A stretch of 64,000 nucleotides of DNA from Pseudoxanthomonas sp. NC8 (lineage in GTDB: Bacteria > Pseudomonadota > Gammaproteobacteria > Xanthomonadales > Xanthomonadaceae): the NCBI GenBank assembly GCA_025232375.1, contig CP060419.1:2107001-2171000 (forward strand). Reading direction: 5' to 3'. The notes below the pieces were generated by a model that was not told the DNA's origin, made no database searches, and was given only the letters and a program-made list of their open reading frames with translations. Below, in pieces: positions 17,772-28,658 of this stretch. The translations under genes and the position numbers were made by a program. Within the stretch, counting starts at the first letter, position 1; each line of letters opens with the position of its first letter.

Positions 17772-20700
17772 CACCCGCGTCGCGGCCAGCATCCGGTCCA
17801 GCACGGACTTCAGCGCCAGCGGCCGCACCGGCTTGGCCAGCAGCGCCAGCTCGGCCTCCTGCACCGCGGCGCGGGTCGCGTCGCCGCCATCGGCCGACAG
17901 GATGGGCACGGCGCCGCGCCATAGCGGCCGGCCGGCCAGGCGCGCGGCCAGCAGCACGCCGGTATCGCCGCGATCGAGGTGGTAGTCGAACAGCCACAGG
18001 TCCGCCGGTTGCCGCGCGACCGCCGCCGCCGCGCCCTCGCCATCGGCGGCGGTGGCCACCTCGCATCCCCAGCCGGCCAGCAGCTGCGCCAGCGCCGCCA
18101 ATGCGTCGGCATCGTTGTCGACCAGCAGCACGCGGCGGCCGGCCAGTCCACGCGCACCGCCGGACGCGCGCGCCGGTGCCGCGCCCTGCGGCGGCGACGC
18201 GCGCCCGACCTCCACTGCGAACACCGATCCGCATCCGGGCCGGCTGCGCAGGGTCAGCGGTGCGGGCAGCAGCCGCGCGATCCGGTCGGCGATGGACAGG
18301 CTGGGCCAGGCCCTGCCCCGGCGCGTCATCGCCACGCCGGAACTCCTCGAAGATCGCCTCGCGCGCCGACTCCGGCACGCCGGGGCCGGTGTCGTGCACT
18401 TCTATGCGCACGCGGCCATCGACGCGGCGTACGCCGAGCACGATCCGGCCACGGGCGGTGTAGCGAACCGCATTGGCGAGGAAGTTCTGCAGCACGCGGC
18501 GCAGCAGCTGCGGATCGCTGTGCACCCATGCCGTGGTCGGCCGATAGCCGAAGCGCAGGCCGCGCTCGCCGGCCATGGCGCGGAACTGTTCGGCCAGCGG
18601 CGCCAGCACCTCGTCCAGCGGGAACGCGCGCGGCGCCGGCACCAGGCCGCCGGCTTCCAGCCGCGACATGTCGAGCAGGCCGGTGAGCAGGTCGGTGGTC
18701 GAGTCCAGCGCGCCGCCGAGCTGGCGCAGCGTCTCCCGCGGCGGCGGCGCGCTCGCGGCCTGGGCGGTCGACAGCTGCTGCGACAGCGAATCGACGAACA
18801 GCTGCGCCGCGTGCAGCGGCTGCAACAGGTCGTGGCCGATCGCCGCGAGGAAGCGGCTCTTGGCGTCGTTGGCGTGCTCGGCCTCCTGCTTGGCGGTCTC
18901 CAGCAGCGCGGTGCGCTCGGCCACGCGCTGTTCGAGGGTTTCGTTGGCGCGGATGAGCCCGGCCTCGGCCTCGCGGAACTCGGTGACGTCGGTGAACGTG
19001 GCGACGAAGCCGCCGCCGGGCATCGGGTTGCCGCGGATCTCGACGATGCTGCCGTCCGGAAACACGCGCTCGGTCAGGTGCGGGCTGCCGTGGCGCATGA
19101 ACGCCGGCGCCGCTCCACCGCGCGTCCCACCTGGCGTTCGTCCAGCTCCACCGGCGCCTGCTGGCGCAGCGACCAGGCGGTCAGTTCGCCGATCGGCCGG
19201 CCGACCTGCAGCAGTTCGTCCGGATAACCGAACAGCTCGGCGTAGCGCCGGTTCCAGCCACGAGCCGCTGCTCGCGGTCGATCACGCTGATGCCCTGGCT
19301 CATGTTCTGCAGCGCCGCCTGCAGGACCTGCTGGTTGAAGCGCAGGTCCTGCGAGGCCTCGCCGACGATCGCCGCCACCGTGTCCAGATCGCCGCTCTCG
19401 CGCCGCGCGGCGTCGAGAAGGAGGCGCGCCGAGGCCGAGCCCAGGACCGCCGACAGTTCGCGCTCGACCTGGGCCTCGACCGGCGCCGGCACCGGGCCGT
19501 TGCGCGGCGCGCGCGCCAGCAGTTCGGCCACCTTCTCGCCGGACAGGAAGCGGCGGCCGGCGTCGCGCAGCGCTTCGGCGTCGAGGTTGCGGCTGGCGCG
19601 GTGTGGCGCCTCGCGCCGCCCAGGCCATCGCCAGCATCGTGGCCAGCGTGCCCATGAACAGGCTCGCGCCGACCGCACGCCCGAGCGGGCTCCAGCCGGT
19701 CAGGCCGAACAGGCCGTTCGGCGCGAGCCAGCGCTGTCCGCCCGGGCCCTGCTCCAGCCATTGCGCATCGAGCCCGCCGGCCGCGGCCGGGGTGGGCGCG
19801 AGCAGCACCAGGCTCAGGTCGCGAACGCGGCGACCACGCCGGCGATCGCCGCGCGCGGCGGCGTCTGCGGCCGCCACACGGCGAACGCCAGCACCGGCGC
19901 CAGCGTGGCCAAAGCCGAAAAGGACAGCGCGCCGACGTCGGCCAGCGCCTCGTTGCCGGCCACCAGCCGGCTGTAGGCCCACGCCAGCAGCATGATCGCG
20001 GCGATGCCGGCGCGGCGCAGGCGGATCAGGTCGCCGCGGCGGTCGCCGCCGTCGCCGCGCGCCCACGAACCGCGCAACAGGCCCGGCGCGAACCAGTGGT
20101 TGCCGATCATCAGGCTCAGGGTCAGCGTGCTGACCACGACCATGCCGGTGGCCGCGCTGAGCCCGCCCAGGAACGCGAACAGGGCCACGCCCTCGTGGCC
20201 CTGCGAGAACGGCAGCGCCAGCGCGTACATGTCCGACGGCACCGCATCGCCCAGCAGGGCTCGACCGGCATGGGCCAGCGGCAAGGTCGGCGCGGCGATC
20301 AGCAGCAGGTACAGGGGGAACAGCCAGCGCGCGGTGCGCACGTCGCGCTCGTCGCGGCACTCGACCACGCCGACGTGGAACTGGTGCGGCAGGATGAACA
20401 TGGTAAGGCCGCCGAGCAGGACCAGCGGCAGGAATCCGCCGGCCGGCGACGCCGGCGGCGGCGGCACATCGGCCGGCAGCGGGTCCAGGCCGAACCAGAC
20501 GAACGCGCCCAGCGCCAGCATCGCCGCCAGCTTGAACAGCGACTCGAACGCCATCGCCAGCACCAAGGCCGCGGTTGTGCTCGGCCGCGCTGGCCCGGCG
20601 GGTGCCGAACAGCATCGCGAACAGGGCCATGGCCAGGGCCACGTACAGCGCGCCGTCGCGCCAGAACGGGCCACCATCGGCCGCGCTGCGGGTCAGCGTG

Positions 20701-21126
20701 GCGAAGCTCATCGTCACCGCCTTCAGCTGCAGGGCGATGTACGGGATCAGGCCCAGCGCCGCGACCGCGGTGACCGTGGCCGCCAGCCACGCGTCCTTGC
20801 CCAGCCGCGTGGCGATCAGGTCGGCCAGCGAGGTGGCGTTGGTCTCGCGCGCCAGCCGTACCAGCCGCATCATGAAACCCATCGCCAGCGCATAGAACAG
20901 GATCGCGCCGACGAAGGTCGGCGGCAGCGGCCAGCCGTAGCGCGCGCGGCCGGGTGACGGTGCCGTAGAAGGTCCAGCTGGTGCAGTGCACGGCCAGCGA
21001 CAGCGCGTAGACGTGGCGCCAGCGACCGGCGAACAGCGCCGGATGACGCTCGCCGTACAGCGCCGTGCCAAACATCAGCGCCAGCCACAGCAGGCCGGTA
21101 AGGGCGACCAGCCACAGGCTCAGCAT
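17769..21126 (-). CDS. Symporter-fused PAS hybrid sensor histidine kinase (CrbS/MxtR-like)
   Basis: About 1,110 residues after joining frames. Residues 1-570: multi-helix sodium:solute symporter (SLC5) domain starting MLSLWLVALTGLLWLALMFG, with LARETNATSLADLIATRLGK and LGGLSAATGMVVVSTLTLSL. Then a coiled linker and PAS region (SVIDREQRLV, NRRYAELFGYP), a HisKA domain with the H-box FLAAIGHDLLQPLHAAQL, an HATPase domain (LANAVRYTARGRIVLGV, VHDTGPGVPE) and a C-terminal receiver with Asp in LWLFDYHLDRGDTGV. Frame breaks include about 18325, 19110, 19260, 19615, 19815, 20570 and 20950. This architecture is that of CrbS/MxtR kinases that sense acetate; the LuxR regulator lies 0.9 kb away. Confidence 0.85.
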
Positions 21127-21189
21127 GGCGCCTCGGTGTCCGGCAGCACGTTCTTCCCCGTCGGTTGTTTCAATCCCAGCATAACGCGA

Positions 21190-21215
21190 CGACGGCGGGC
21201 TGAAGCCCGCCGTCG
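21190..21215. repeat. GC-rich palindrome (REP-like) after the TonB receptor gene
   Basis: Perfect inverted repeat CGACGGCGGGCT/AGCCCGCCGTCG around a GA centre, 28 bases past the receptor stop codon. No T run follows on the minus strand, so it fits a REP-type element or a mRNA-stabilising hairpin better than a classic terminator. Confidence 0.6.
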
Positions 21216-21243
21216 CCCTCTCGCGCGGGGAGGGTTGCCGCGG

Positions 21244-23460
21244 TCAGAAGTCGTAGCGCGCCATCAGGCTGTACTGGCGCGGCGGGCCGTAGAACCCGGT
21301 CAGCACGCCGTAGGCGGCGATGTTGTAACCGGTGGTCCGGTACTCCTCGTCGGTAAGGTTGGTGCCCTGCAGCGACAGCGTCCAGGCGTCGTTGACGTTC
21401 CAGATCACGCCGGCGTTGACCAGCCCGTACCCGTCCTGCCTGATCACCGGGCTCAGGTCGGTCGTCGGCCACACCTCGCTCTGGTAGGCGTAGGTCACGC
21501 GCGCCGACAGGTCGCCACCGCCATCCAGGTCCGTGCGCCATTCGGCGTTGAGCGCGCCGGAGAACTCCGGGGCGTTGGTGAAGTACTGCGAATCGGCGAC
21601 GTTGACCCCGCTGGTGATGAACTCGTCGTACTCCGCGTCCAGCCAAGGTAAGGTTGCCGCTGATCAGCCAGTGTTCGGTCGGCAGGAACTGGTATTCCAC
21701 CTCCACGCCCTGCACGGTGCCCTTTGCCGGCGTTGGTGAAGTCGCCGAAGAAGCTCTGGCTGCCGTTGGGCAGGGTGTACGAGGTGAACACCGACAGCTG
21801 GATGTCCTCGTACTGGTTGTAGAAGTACGCCAGGTTGAGGAACATCCGCTGGTCCAGGAACGACATCTTGCTGCCGATCTCGTAGCTGTCGACCTGCTCG
21901 TCCTGGAACGGCTCGCCCGAGCGCGGCACCGCGGTGGTGTTGGCGCGGATGTTGTAGCCGCCGGACTTGAAGCCGCGGCTGAAGGACAGGTAGCCCATGA
22001 TGTCCGGCGTGAACTGGTAGTCCAGCGAGGCCTTGGGCGAGAAGTTCTCGAAGTTGACCGTCTTGTCGAAGTTGGCCGCCGTGCCGCAGGCGGTGGTGTA
22101 CTGCGGCGTGGTGTAGAACCGGTTGAGCGCGACGGCGTGCTTGTCCTCGTCGGTGTAGCGCGCGCCGACGTCCAGCTTCAGCTGCTCGGTGAGGTTGAAG
22201 GTCCAGTCGGCGTAGACGGCAATACTGCTGGTGTTGACGTAGCCTTGGGTGTCGCCGAACAGCGGGTTGGTCAGCGCCGGCGGCAGGAGGGGATTGGAGA
22301 AGTAGTTCAGCACCTGGCCGCCGGCATCGCCGTTGAACCAGTACAGGCCCATCACGCCGCGGGCGCGTCCGCCGCCGTCGAAATTGGCCTGCAGCTCGTT
22401 GCTGGCCTGTTCGTCGTAATAGAACGCCTCCACGTCCACCAGCTTCAGCGGCGTGGTGTCGAAGTCGATCATGGTGTGGGTGTCGGACTCGCGCTTGGCG
22501 GCGACGTACTTCAGCGCCCAGTCCTCGTTGAGGCGCCAGTTCACCGTCATCGACCCGCCCTTCATGGTGGTGTCGTTGACGTTGCCCATGCCGCTGCGGA
22601 TGTCGTAGCGGTCGTCCAGTGGCGGGTATGCGGGCGCCAGCGGGTTGGGCGCCAGCATCTTCGCCCCGCGCACGCCGGACTGGTCATCCATCCAGTCCAG
22701 CGAGAACTGCACGTCGAAGTCCTCGCTGGCGAACGCGCCGAACTGGGCGCGCACCGCGTTGATCTCCTTGTCGCTGACCGGCTGGCCGTTGGTCAGGTTC
22801 TCGCCGTAGCCGTCGCGGTTCATGCTGGCCACGGCCACCCGGCCGCGCAGCACGCCGTCGCCGATCGAGCCGCCGATGCCGGCCTTGGCGTCCAGCTGGC
22901 TGTAGTTGCCGACGGTCAGCGAGGCGAAGCCCTCGGTTTCCTCGCGCAGGCCGCGCGAAACGTACTTGATCGCGCCACCGATGGTGTTTTTCCCGTAAAG
23001 GGTCCCTTGCGGACCGCGCAGCACCTCGATCCGCTCGACGTCGAACACGTCCAGCAGCGCGCCCTGCGGACGGGCGATGTAGACGTCGTCCAGGTAGATG
23101 CCCACGCCCGGGTCCACGCCCCACAGCGGGTCGGCCTTGGCCGATGCCGCGGATGTAGGCGGTGACCGTGCTGGTGGAGCCGCGCGCGGCGTAGATGGTC
23201 AGGTTGGGCACCTGCGCATCCAGGTCGCCGAGATCCCTGATGTTGAGCGTGTCCAGCACCTCGGGCGTGAACGCGGTGACCGCCACCGGCACGTCCTGCA
23301 GGGTTTCCTCGCGCTTGCGCGCGGTGACGACCACCGCGTCCAGCTGCGTGGCCTTGACCTCCTTCTGCTGGCCGGCCGTCGTTCCTTCCTGCGACCATGC
23401 CGGCAATGCCGGCGCCAGCAGCACGACACCGATCGCCAGGCTCAGATACTTGCGCTTCAT
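21244..23460 (-). CDS. TonB-dependent outer-membrane receptor
   Basis: About 738 residues. Signal peptide MKRKYLSLAIGVVLLAPALP AWS-Q, TonB box-like LDAVVVTARKREE, plug domain (VPVAVTAF, VPNLTIYAARGSTSTVTAYI, VERIEVLRGPQGTLYGKNTI), then a 22-strand-type barrel ending in the aromatic YSLMARYDF. The plug and barrel style (RGIGQ, LGDLDAQVPNL) fits the receptors common in sphingomonads and xanthomonads for sugars, lignin-derived or steroid-like compounds; substrate cannot be told. Frame breaks near 23142, 21722 and 21643. Start ATG 23460, divergent from the GntP-type permease 168 bases away, which may move the same substrate across the inner membrane. Confidence 0.9.
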
Positions 23461-23628
23461 CAGCCCCCTCCTCCACGTACAGGATGTTCCGGCGGGCACA
23501 TGCCGCCGATGCTGCGCATGCTGGGGGAAGCGCCGCGGCGGCGGCATCGTCCGTTGGTACAGTGGGCCGCGCCGGAGACACTGCGGATACTGCGCCGCAT
23601 CCGCCATCGGAGGCGGCCGGGGTGGGCG

Positions 23629-25029
23629 ATGTCGTTGTTGATCGTGCTGGCGGCGCTGGCGTTCCTGATGGTGGTCGCCTACCGCGGCTACAGCGTGATC
23701 CTGTTCGCCCCGATCGCGGCGATGGGCGCGGTGCTGCTCACCGACCCGGGCCTTGGTCGCGCCGATGTTCACCGGCCTGTTCATGGAGAAGATGGTCGGC
23801 TTCCTGAAGCTGTATTTCCCCGTGTTCCTGCTGGGCGCGGTGTTCGGCAAGCTGATCGAGGTCTCGGGCTTCTCCAAGTCCATCGTCGCGGCGACGATCC
23901 GCGTGGTCGGTGCGCAACGGGCGATGCTGTCGATCGTACTGGTCTGCGCACTGCTCACCTACGGCGGCGTCTCGCTGTTCGTGGTGGTGTTCGCGGTCTA
24001 TCCGTTCGCCGCCGAGCTGTTCCGCCGGAACGACATCCCCAAGCGGCTGATCCCCGGCACGATCGCCCCAGGGGCGTTCACCTTCACCATGGACGCGCTG
24101 CCGGGCACGCCGCAGATCCAGAACATCATCCCGGCCGCCTTCTTCGGCACCACCTCATGGGCCGCACCGGTACTGGGCACGCTCGGTGGCGTGTTCATCC
24201 TGGCCTGGGCATGGCCTACCTGGAATGGCGCCGGCGGGTGGCGCTGCGCGCCGGCCACGGCTACGCCAGCGGCATCGACCTGCGCAACGAACCGGAACCG
24301 TTCCGCGGCGACCACCTCGCCCATCCGCTCGTCGCGATACTGCCGCTGCTGCTGGTCGGCGTGGCCAACTTCCTGCTCACCCGCTGGATACCGCAGTGGT
24401 ACGGGAGCTCGCACGAATTCCTGCCCTCGACCATCGGCAACCCGGCGCCGGTGGTGCAGGAGGTGGTAAGGGTCGCCGCGATCTGGGCGGTGGGGCGCGC
24501 TGCTGGTCGGCATCCTCAGCGTGCTCGCCTTCGCCTGGAAGCCGGTGGCCGCCAGCTTTGCCGAAGGCACCCGGAGCGCGGTCGGCGGCGCGATGCTGGC
24601 CTCGATGAACACCGCCTCCGAATACGGGTTTGGCGCGGTCATCGCCGCCCTGCCCGGCTTATGGTCGTCGCCGACGCACTGGGCGCCATTCCCGATCCGC
24701 TGGTCAATAAGGCCGTGTCGGTCACCGCGCTGGCGGGCATCACCGGTTCGGCGTCAGGTGGCCTGAGCATTGCCCTGGCGGCGATGGGCGACAGCTTCAT
24801 CGCCAATGCCCACGCCTACGGAATTCCGATGGACGTGCTGCACCGGGTCGCGGCGATGGCCTCCGGCGGCATGGACACGTTGCCGCACAACGGCGCGGTC
24901 ATCACCCTGCTGGCGGTGACCGGCCTGACCCACCGCCAGTCGTACCGCGACATCTTCGCGATCACCGTGATCAAGACGCTGGCGGTGTTCTTCGTGATCG
25001 CGGTGTTCTACGCGACCGGCTGGGTCTGA
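23629..25029 (+). CDS. GntP-family permease
   Basis: Inner-membrane transporter of about 465 residues with 12 or so hydrophobic helices. Family-like segments: APGAFTFTMDALPGTPQIQN, LPGLVVADALGAIPDPLVNK, and GITGSASGGLSIALAAMGD near the C-terminus with a re-entrant SGGMDTLPHNGAVITLL loop. GntP members carry gluconate, other sugar acids, or 3-hydroxybutyrate; the nearby PHB genes make the last attractive but unproven. Frame breaks at 23751-23756 (CCTTGG), near 24206, near 24495 and at 24658-24664 (CTTATGG), three of them at expected CCTGG. Start ATG 23629, with GGAGG upstream. Confidence 0.8.
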   Translation: MSLLIVLAALAFLMVVAYRGYSVILFAPIAAMGAVLLTDPGLGRADVHRPVHGEDGRLPEAVFPRVPAGRGVRQADRGLGLLQVHRRGDDPRGRCATGDAVDRTGLRTAHLRRRLAVRGGVRGLSVRRRAVPPERHPQAADPRHDRPRGVHLHHGRAAGHAADPEHHPGRLLRHHLMGRTGTGHARWRVHPGLGMAYLEWRRRVALRAGHGYASGIDLRNEPEPFRGDHLAHPLVAILPLLLVGVANFLLTRWIPQWYGSSHEFLPSTIGNPAPVVQEVVRVAAIWAVGRAAGRHPQRARLRLEAGGRQLCRRHPERGRRRDAGLDEHRLRIRVWRGHRRPARLMVVADALGAIPDPLVNKAVSVTALAGITGSASGGLSIALAAMGDSFIANAHAYGIPMDVLHRVAAMASGGMDTLPHNGAVITLLAVTGLTHRQSYRDIFAITVIKTLAVFFVIAVFYATGWV

Positions 25030-25059
25030 TCCGGCCGTAGTCGCGCACTCGCCTTCGGA

Positions 25060-25119
25060 GAGCGGCGCTTGCCCCGCTGCTCTAGTGCGCGGTCAACAGC
25101 AGCGGGGCAAGCCCCGCTC
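25060..25119. repeat. Large inverted repeat between convergent genes (REP-like)
   Basis: Arms 25060-25081 and 25098-25119 pair at 21 of 22 positions (GAGCGGCGCTTGCCCCGCTGCT against AGCAGCGGGGCAAGCCCCGC...), loop 16 bases. It sits between the permease and the converging L,D-transpeptidase gene. The core GCGGGGCAAGCCCCGC is itself palindromic. Likely a mobile REP-type element acting as a transcript end for both genes. Confidence 0.65.
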
Positions 25120-25148
25120 TACACGAGCGTCGCGTTCGAGCCCAGTCG

Positions 25149-25951
25149 TCAATGCGCGCTGGCAGGCGCGTTGGATGCGGAGTGCGCGGCCAGCGTGGGC
25201 GCGGCCGCGTTGCCGCAGTCACCACTGAGCAGCCGCGAGCGCTGCAGCCAGTCGCGATCCGGGTAGTAGGCGAAGACGAAGGTGCCGCCGCGGATCGCAT
25301 CGATCAGCGGCCGCGCCACCCCTGCCGGACGGCCGGGCAACCGAGGCTGCGACCCAGGCGCCCCTGCAGCTTCGCCGCGACCGGATTCACATATGGCGCG
25401 CCATGGATGACGATCGCGCGGTCGCGGGCATGGTCGTTGAAGCCCGGCTCGAGCCCGCGCAGGCGCAGTGAATAGCCGTTTCCGCCCATGTACGTTTCCT
25501 GCGCGGTGAAGCCGCCCGGGCTGGTCATGTAGCTGCCGTCGCGGTTGGAGAAACGGGTGGTCAGGTTCTCGCCGCTGTTGCGGCCGTGCGCGACCCACTC
25601 CTCGAACAGCAGCTTCCGCCGGGCCAGGTCGAATACCCACAGCCGCGGCTCGGTCGACGGCCGCGAATAGTCGATGATCCCCAGCCGTTGCGGATCGACG
25701 CCGAATTCGGGATGGCGCAGCGCGCACGACATCGCCCGCGCGGCCAGCTGCAGCACTTCCTGGCTGGCGCCGGGCGCGGCGCGCGCCAGCAACCCGGCCA
25801 GGTCGGGACCGGCCGCGGCCACGGCGGCTGGCAGGCCCGGAACCGCCGATGGCGGCGCCAGCGAACGGTTCGACGCGGGATTCGCGGCCACGGGCAGCAG
25901 CAGCGGCGACAGGGCCAGCCAGCGGGCGAAGGACAACGGGGACGACTTCAT
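25149..25951 (-). CDS. Murein L,D-transpeptidase catalytic domain family protein
   Basis: About 266 residues, exported: an N-terminal signal region KSSPLSFARWLALSPLLLPV-AA. The mature part matches the YkuD_2-like family (formerly a conserved secreted protein): IIDYSRPSTEPRLWVFDL, EEWVAHGRNSGENLTTRFSN, SYMTSPGGFTAQETYMGGNG, and the catalytic-type motif IVIHGAPYV ... LGRSLGCPAV with His and Cys. A frame change near 25320 separates SLGCPAVR from the remaining GVARPLIDAIRGGTFVFAYY. Probably modifies peptidoglycan cross-links in the periplasm. Start ATG 25951 supplies the signal peptide. It follows a second transpeptidase gene by 47 bases. Confidence 0.85.
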
Positions 25952-25998
25952 GCGACGCACTTCAGGGGCGACGGGATCCGGCACCTGCCGGACCATAC

Positions 25999-27102
25999 TC
26001 AGGAGTTTGGGCCTTCGGCGTCCGATTCCAAGACCGGCTGGGAAGGCTGTTCAGCGTCCAGCGGGCGGATCGCGGGCAGGTCGGTGACCAGCAGGGTCGT
26101 ACCCGGAACCAGCACGTCGTACAGGCGCCGGCCGAAGTCGGCCGGCAGCCGCACCGGCAGGCTCGGCCGTTCCAGCAGGTCCAGCGGCAGGGTACCGGCC
26201 GGCTGCGCTGCGGTGCCGTCGGCCGCCGGCCGGGCATCCTGCAGGATCGGATAGGCGGTCCAGCGGTGCCCGGGGCGCCCCGGATCGAGCACGCTGGCAT
26301 TGGCGCGGGTGCCCTCGCCCATCACGAACAGGGTGGTGCCGGCGGTGGGCAGGTCGCCCGGGAGAAGTTCAAGCGGCGCCTCGCCAATGGGCACGCCGGC
26401 GCGCAGCACGTGGATACGCCTGTCGCGCAGGCTGACCACGATACCGACCTGTCCCGGCGGCGCGGCCGTGTCGTCCCAGCTGTAACCCGGCCCACCCGCC
26501 TCCGGCGTGGCCAGCGGCAGGCCGCTGGCCGTGACCGGTGCCAGCACCGCCGGATAGACCAGCGTGGTCGGCGCGGCGCGGGCATCGGAGACCACCACCG
26601 TGTCGCCGTTGCGGGTGATGGCGAACAGCTTCTGGGCGAACGGATGCGGCAGGCGCACGCAGCCGTGCGAGGCCGGATAGCCGGGCAACGCGCCGCCATG
26701 CAGGGCGATGCCATCCCAGGTCAGCCGCTGCATGTAGGGCATCGGCGCATTGTTGTAGATGTTGGAGCGGTGGTCCTTGTTCTTCTGCAGGATCGTGAAC
26801 ACTCCGGTCGGCGTGTCCTTGCCCGGCTTGCCGGAGCTGATCGTCGACACGCCGATGGCGATGCCGTTGCGGTAGACGTAGGCACGCTGCTCGTCGAGGC
26901 TCACCACCAGCACCACCGGGCCGGACGGCGCGATCTCGGGGTGCCAGAGGAACTGGCCCGGCTTGAGGTCGAGCGGGCCACGCGGCGTATCCTGGGCCAG
27001 CGCGGCCGCGGCGGCGAGCAGCAACAGCAGCAGCGAAGCCAGCGCACGCAGGGGGCGACGCCTACGGACGGATTCGAGCCTGCAACCTGACGGTGGTGCC
27101 AT
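25999..27102 (-). CDS. L,D-transpeptidase (YkuD domain), secreted
   Basis: Intact, 367 residues. Signal peptide with Arg-rich n-region and LLLLLLAAAAALAQ core. YkuD domain about residues 60-175: VVLVVSLDEQRAYVYRNG, STISSGKPGKDTPTGVF, and the active-site motif HGGALPGYPASHGCVRLP with the catalytic Cys. The C-terminal 190 residues hold a second, motif-less region with a similar opening strand (VGIVVSLRDRRIHVLRAGVP), suggesting a degenerate duplication of the YkuD fold. It probably forms 3-3 cross-links or attaches proteins to peptidoglycan. Co-directional with the second transpeptidase downstream. Confidence 0.9.
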   Translation of the reverse strand: MAPPSGCRLESVRRRRPLRALASLLLLLLAAAAALAQDTPRGPLDLKPGQFLWHPEIAPSGPVVLVVSLDEQRAYVYRNGIAIGVSTISSGKPGKDTPTGVFTILQKNKDHRSNIYNNAPMPYMQRLTWDGIALHGGALPGYPASHGCVRLPHPFAQKLFAITRNGDTVVVSDARAAPTTLVYPAVLAPVTASGLPLATPEAGGPGYSWDDTAAPPGQVGIVVSLRDRRIHVLRAGVPIGEAPLELLPGDLPTAGTTLFVMGEGTRANASVLDPGRPGHRWTAYPILQDARPAADGTAAQPAGTLPLDLLERPSLPVRLPADFGRRLYDVLVPGTTLLVTDLPAIRPLDAEQPSQPVLESDAEGPNS

Positions 27103-27273
27103 GCGCGCTCCCGGAACGTGATGCCCGGCGCGGCCGGCACGACACTCGTGCCCGGCGGGACGCCCGGGGCTCCCGCCGATCCTAGTCGAGAGGCCGCGGG
27201 CGGGCCATGGGACCCGGGGATTCCCGCCCTGCCCGTCGCGTGCGCGGCGGGCACGTGTACCGGCCGGGCCGGC

Positions 27274-28565
27274 TCAGCCCAGCAGGTGCGCCTGCAGCGC
27301 GGCGTACTCCGGCGGCACCGGCGTGGCCTGCGCCGGCCGCGCCAGCAGCTCGGCCAGCGCCGGCGGCACCGCGACGGCATGGCCGACCAGCGGCTCGACC
27401 ACGGACTCGAACTTGGCCGGATGCGCGGTGGCCGCAACCGCCCAGTCGCCGTCGACGCCTTCGGCACGCAGCGTCTCCAGCACGCGCACGGCGGTGGCGG
27501 TGTGCGGGCAGAACACCTCGCCATGGCGCTCCCAGCGCTGGCGGATCGTGCCGCGGATGGTGTCGTCGTCCACCGACACGGCGGTAAAGGCCGCGCGCAG
27601 CGCCGCGTCGTCGCCGGCGTACAGCCAGCGCAGCCGCTCGAAATTGCTCGGCGCGCCCACGTCCATGGCATTGGTAAGGGTCGCGACGCTGGCACGCGGC
27701 GCGTACTCGTCGCCGGCGAAGTATTCCGGCAGCACCCGGTTGGCGTTGGTCGCCAGCACGATGCGCCCGATCGGCACGCCCTGCGCGCGGGCTAGGATCG
27801 CGGCCATCGCGTTGCCGAGGTTGCCGGTCGGGATGACGAAGTTCAGCTCGCGACCGGTGGCGGCACGATGGGCCAGTGCGGCGTGCGCGTAATAGCTCAT
27901 CTGCGGCAGCAGCCTGCCCAGAGCTGATGCTGTTGGCCGAGCTCAGCGGCACCTGCGCCTGCAGCTCGCCATCATTGAGCGCGCGCTTGACCAGCGCCTG
28001 GCAGTCATCGAACGAACCGGACACGCGCAGGGCGCTGACGTTGCCGCCGAAGCAGCCCAGCTGGTGCGCCTGCCGCGGCGACACGCGGCCGTCCGGATAC
28101 AGCACCACCACGCGCAGCCCCGGTTGCCCGTGGAAGGCGGCGGCCACCGCCGCGCCGGTGTCGCCCGAAGTGGCGACCAGGATGGTCAACGGCGTGGCTT
28201 CGCTGCGACGGATCCGCGCCAGGCAGGCGGCGAGGAAACGCGCGCCGACGTCCTTGAACGCCGCGGTCGGGCCATGGAACAGCTCGAGCACTTGGTCGCC
28301 CGGCGTGGCCAGCGGCTTGAGCGGCACCGGGAAGTCGAAGGCCTCGCGGCAGATCGCCGGCAGCTCGGGCGCCAGCGCATCACCGTCGAAGAACGGCGCC
28401 AGCAGCGCGGCGGTGGTGTCGGCCAAGGTCCGCGCCCACTTCGAGGTTGCGGCCGGCCGGCAGCTTTTCCGGCACGTACAGGCCGCCGTCGGGCGCAAGG
28501 CCGGCGGCGATGGCGTCACTGAGGTTGCTGGCGGGGGCGTTGTTGCGGGTGGAGATGAAGTTCAT
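27274..28565 (-). CDS. thrC: Threonine synthase
   Basis: Last enzyme of threonine synthesis, PLP-dependent conversion of O-phosphohomoserine. About 430 residues. Seen: N-terminal [23 protein letters not shown]-lysine segment [14 protein letters not shown], the [12 protein letters not shown] phosphate-binding turn and SSANSISSG. Frame changes near 28425 and near 27918 (GGCAGCAGCCTGCCCAG), the latter just after SISSGR. The start ATG 28565 follows the homoserine kinase stop by 93 bases. Third gene of the minus-strand thrA-thrB-thrC operon. Confidence 0.95.
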
Positions 28566-28658
28566 GGCGTTCCGTTTTCTTTGAAGACCCGGCAGGCGCG
28601 ACGGGCCGTACCTTGTTGGGGTGGAAGGCAGGAGGCGCAGCAGCAACCACAACAGCGG

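Noticed and set aside
21654-27090. Plus-strand open frames over the TonB receptor and L,D-transpeptidase genes
   Set aside because: Val/Leu/Arg-rich antisense translations with no domains; the minus-strand genes are clear.
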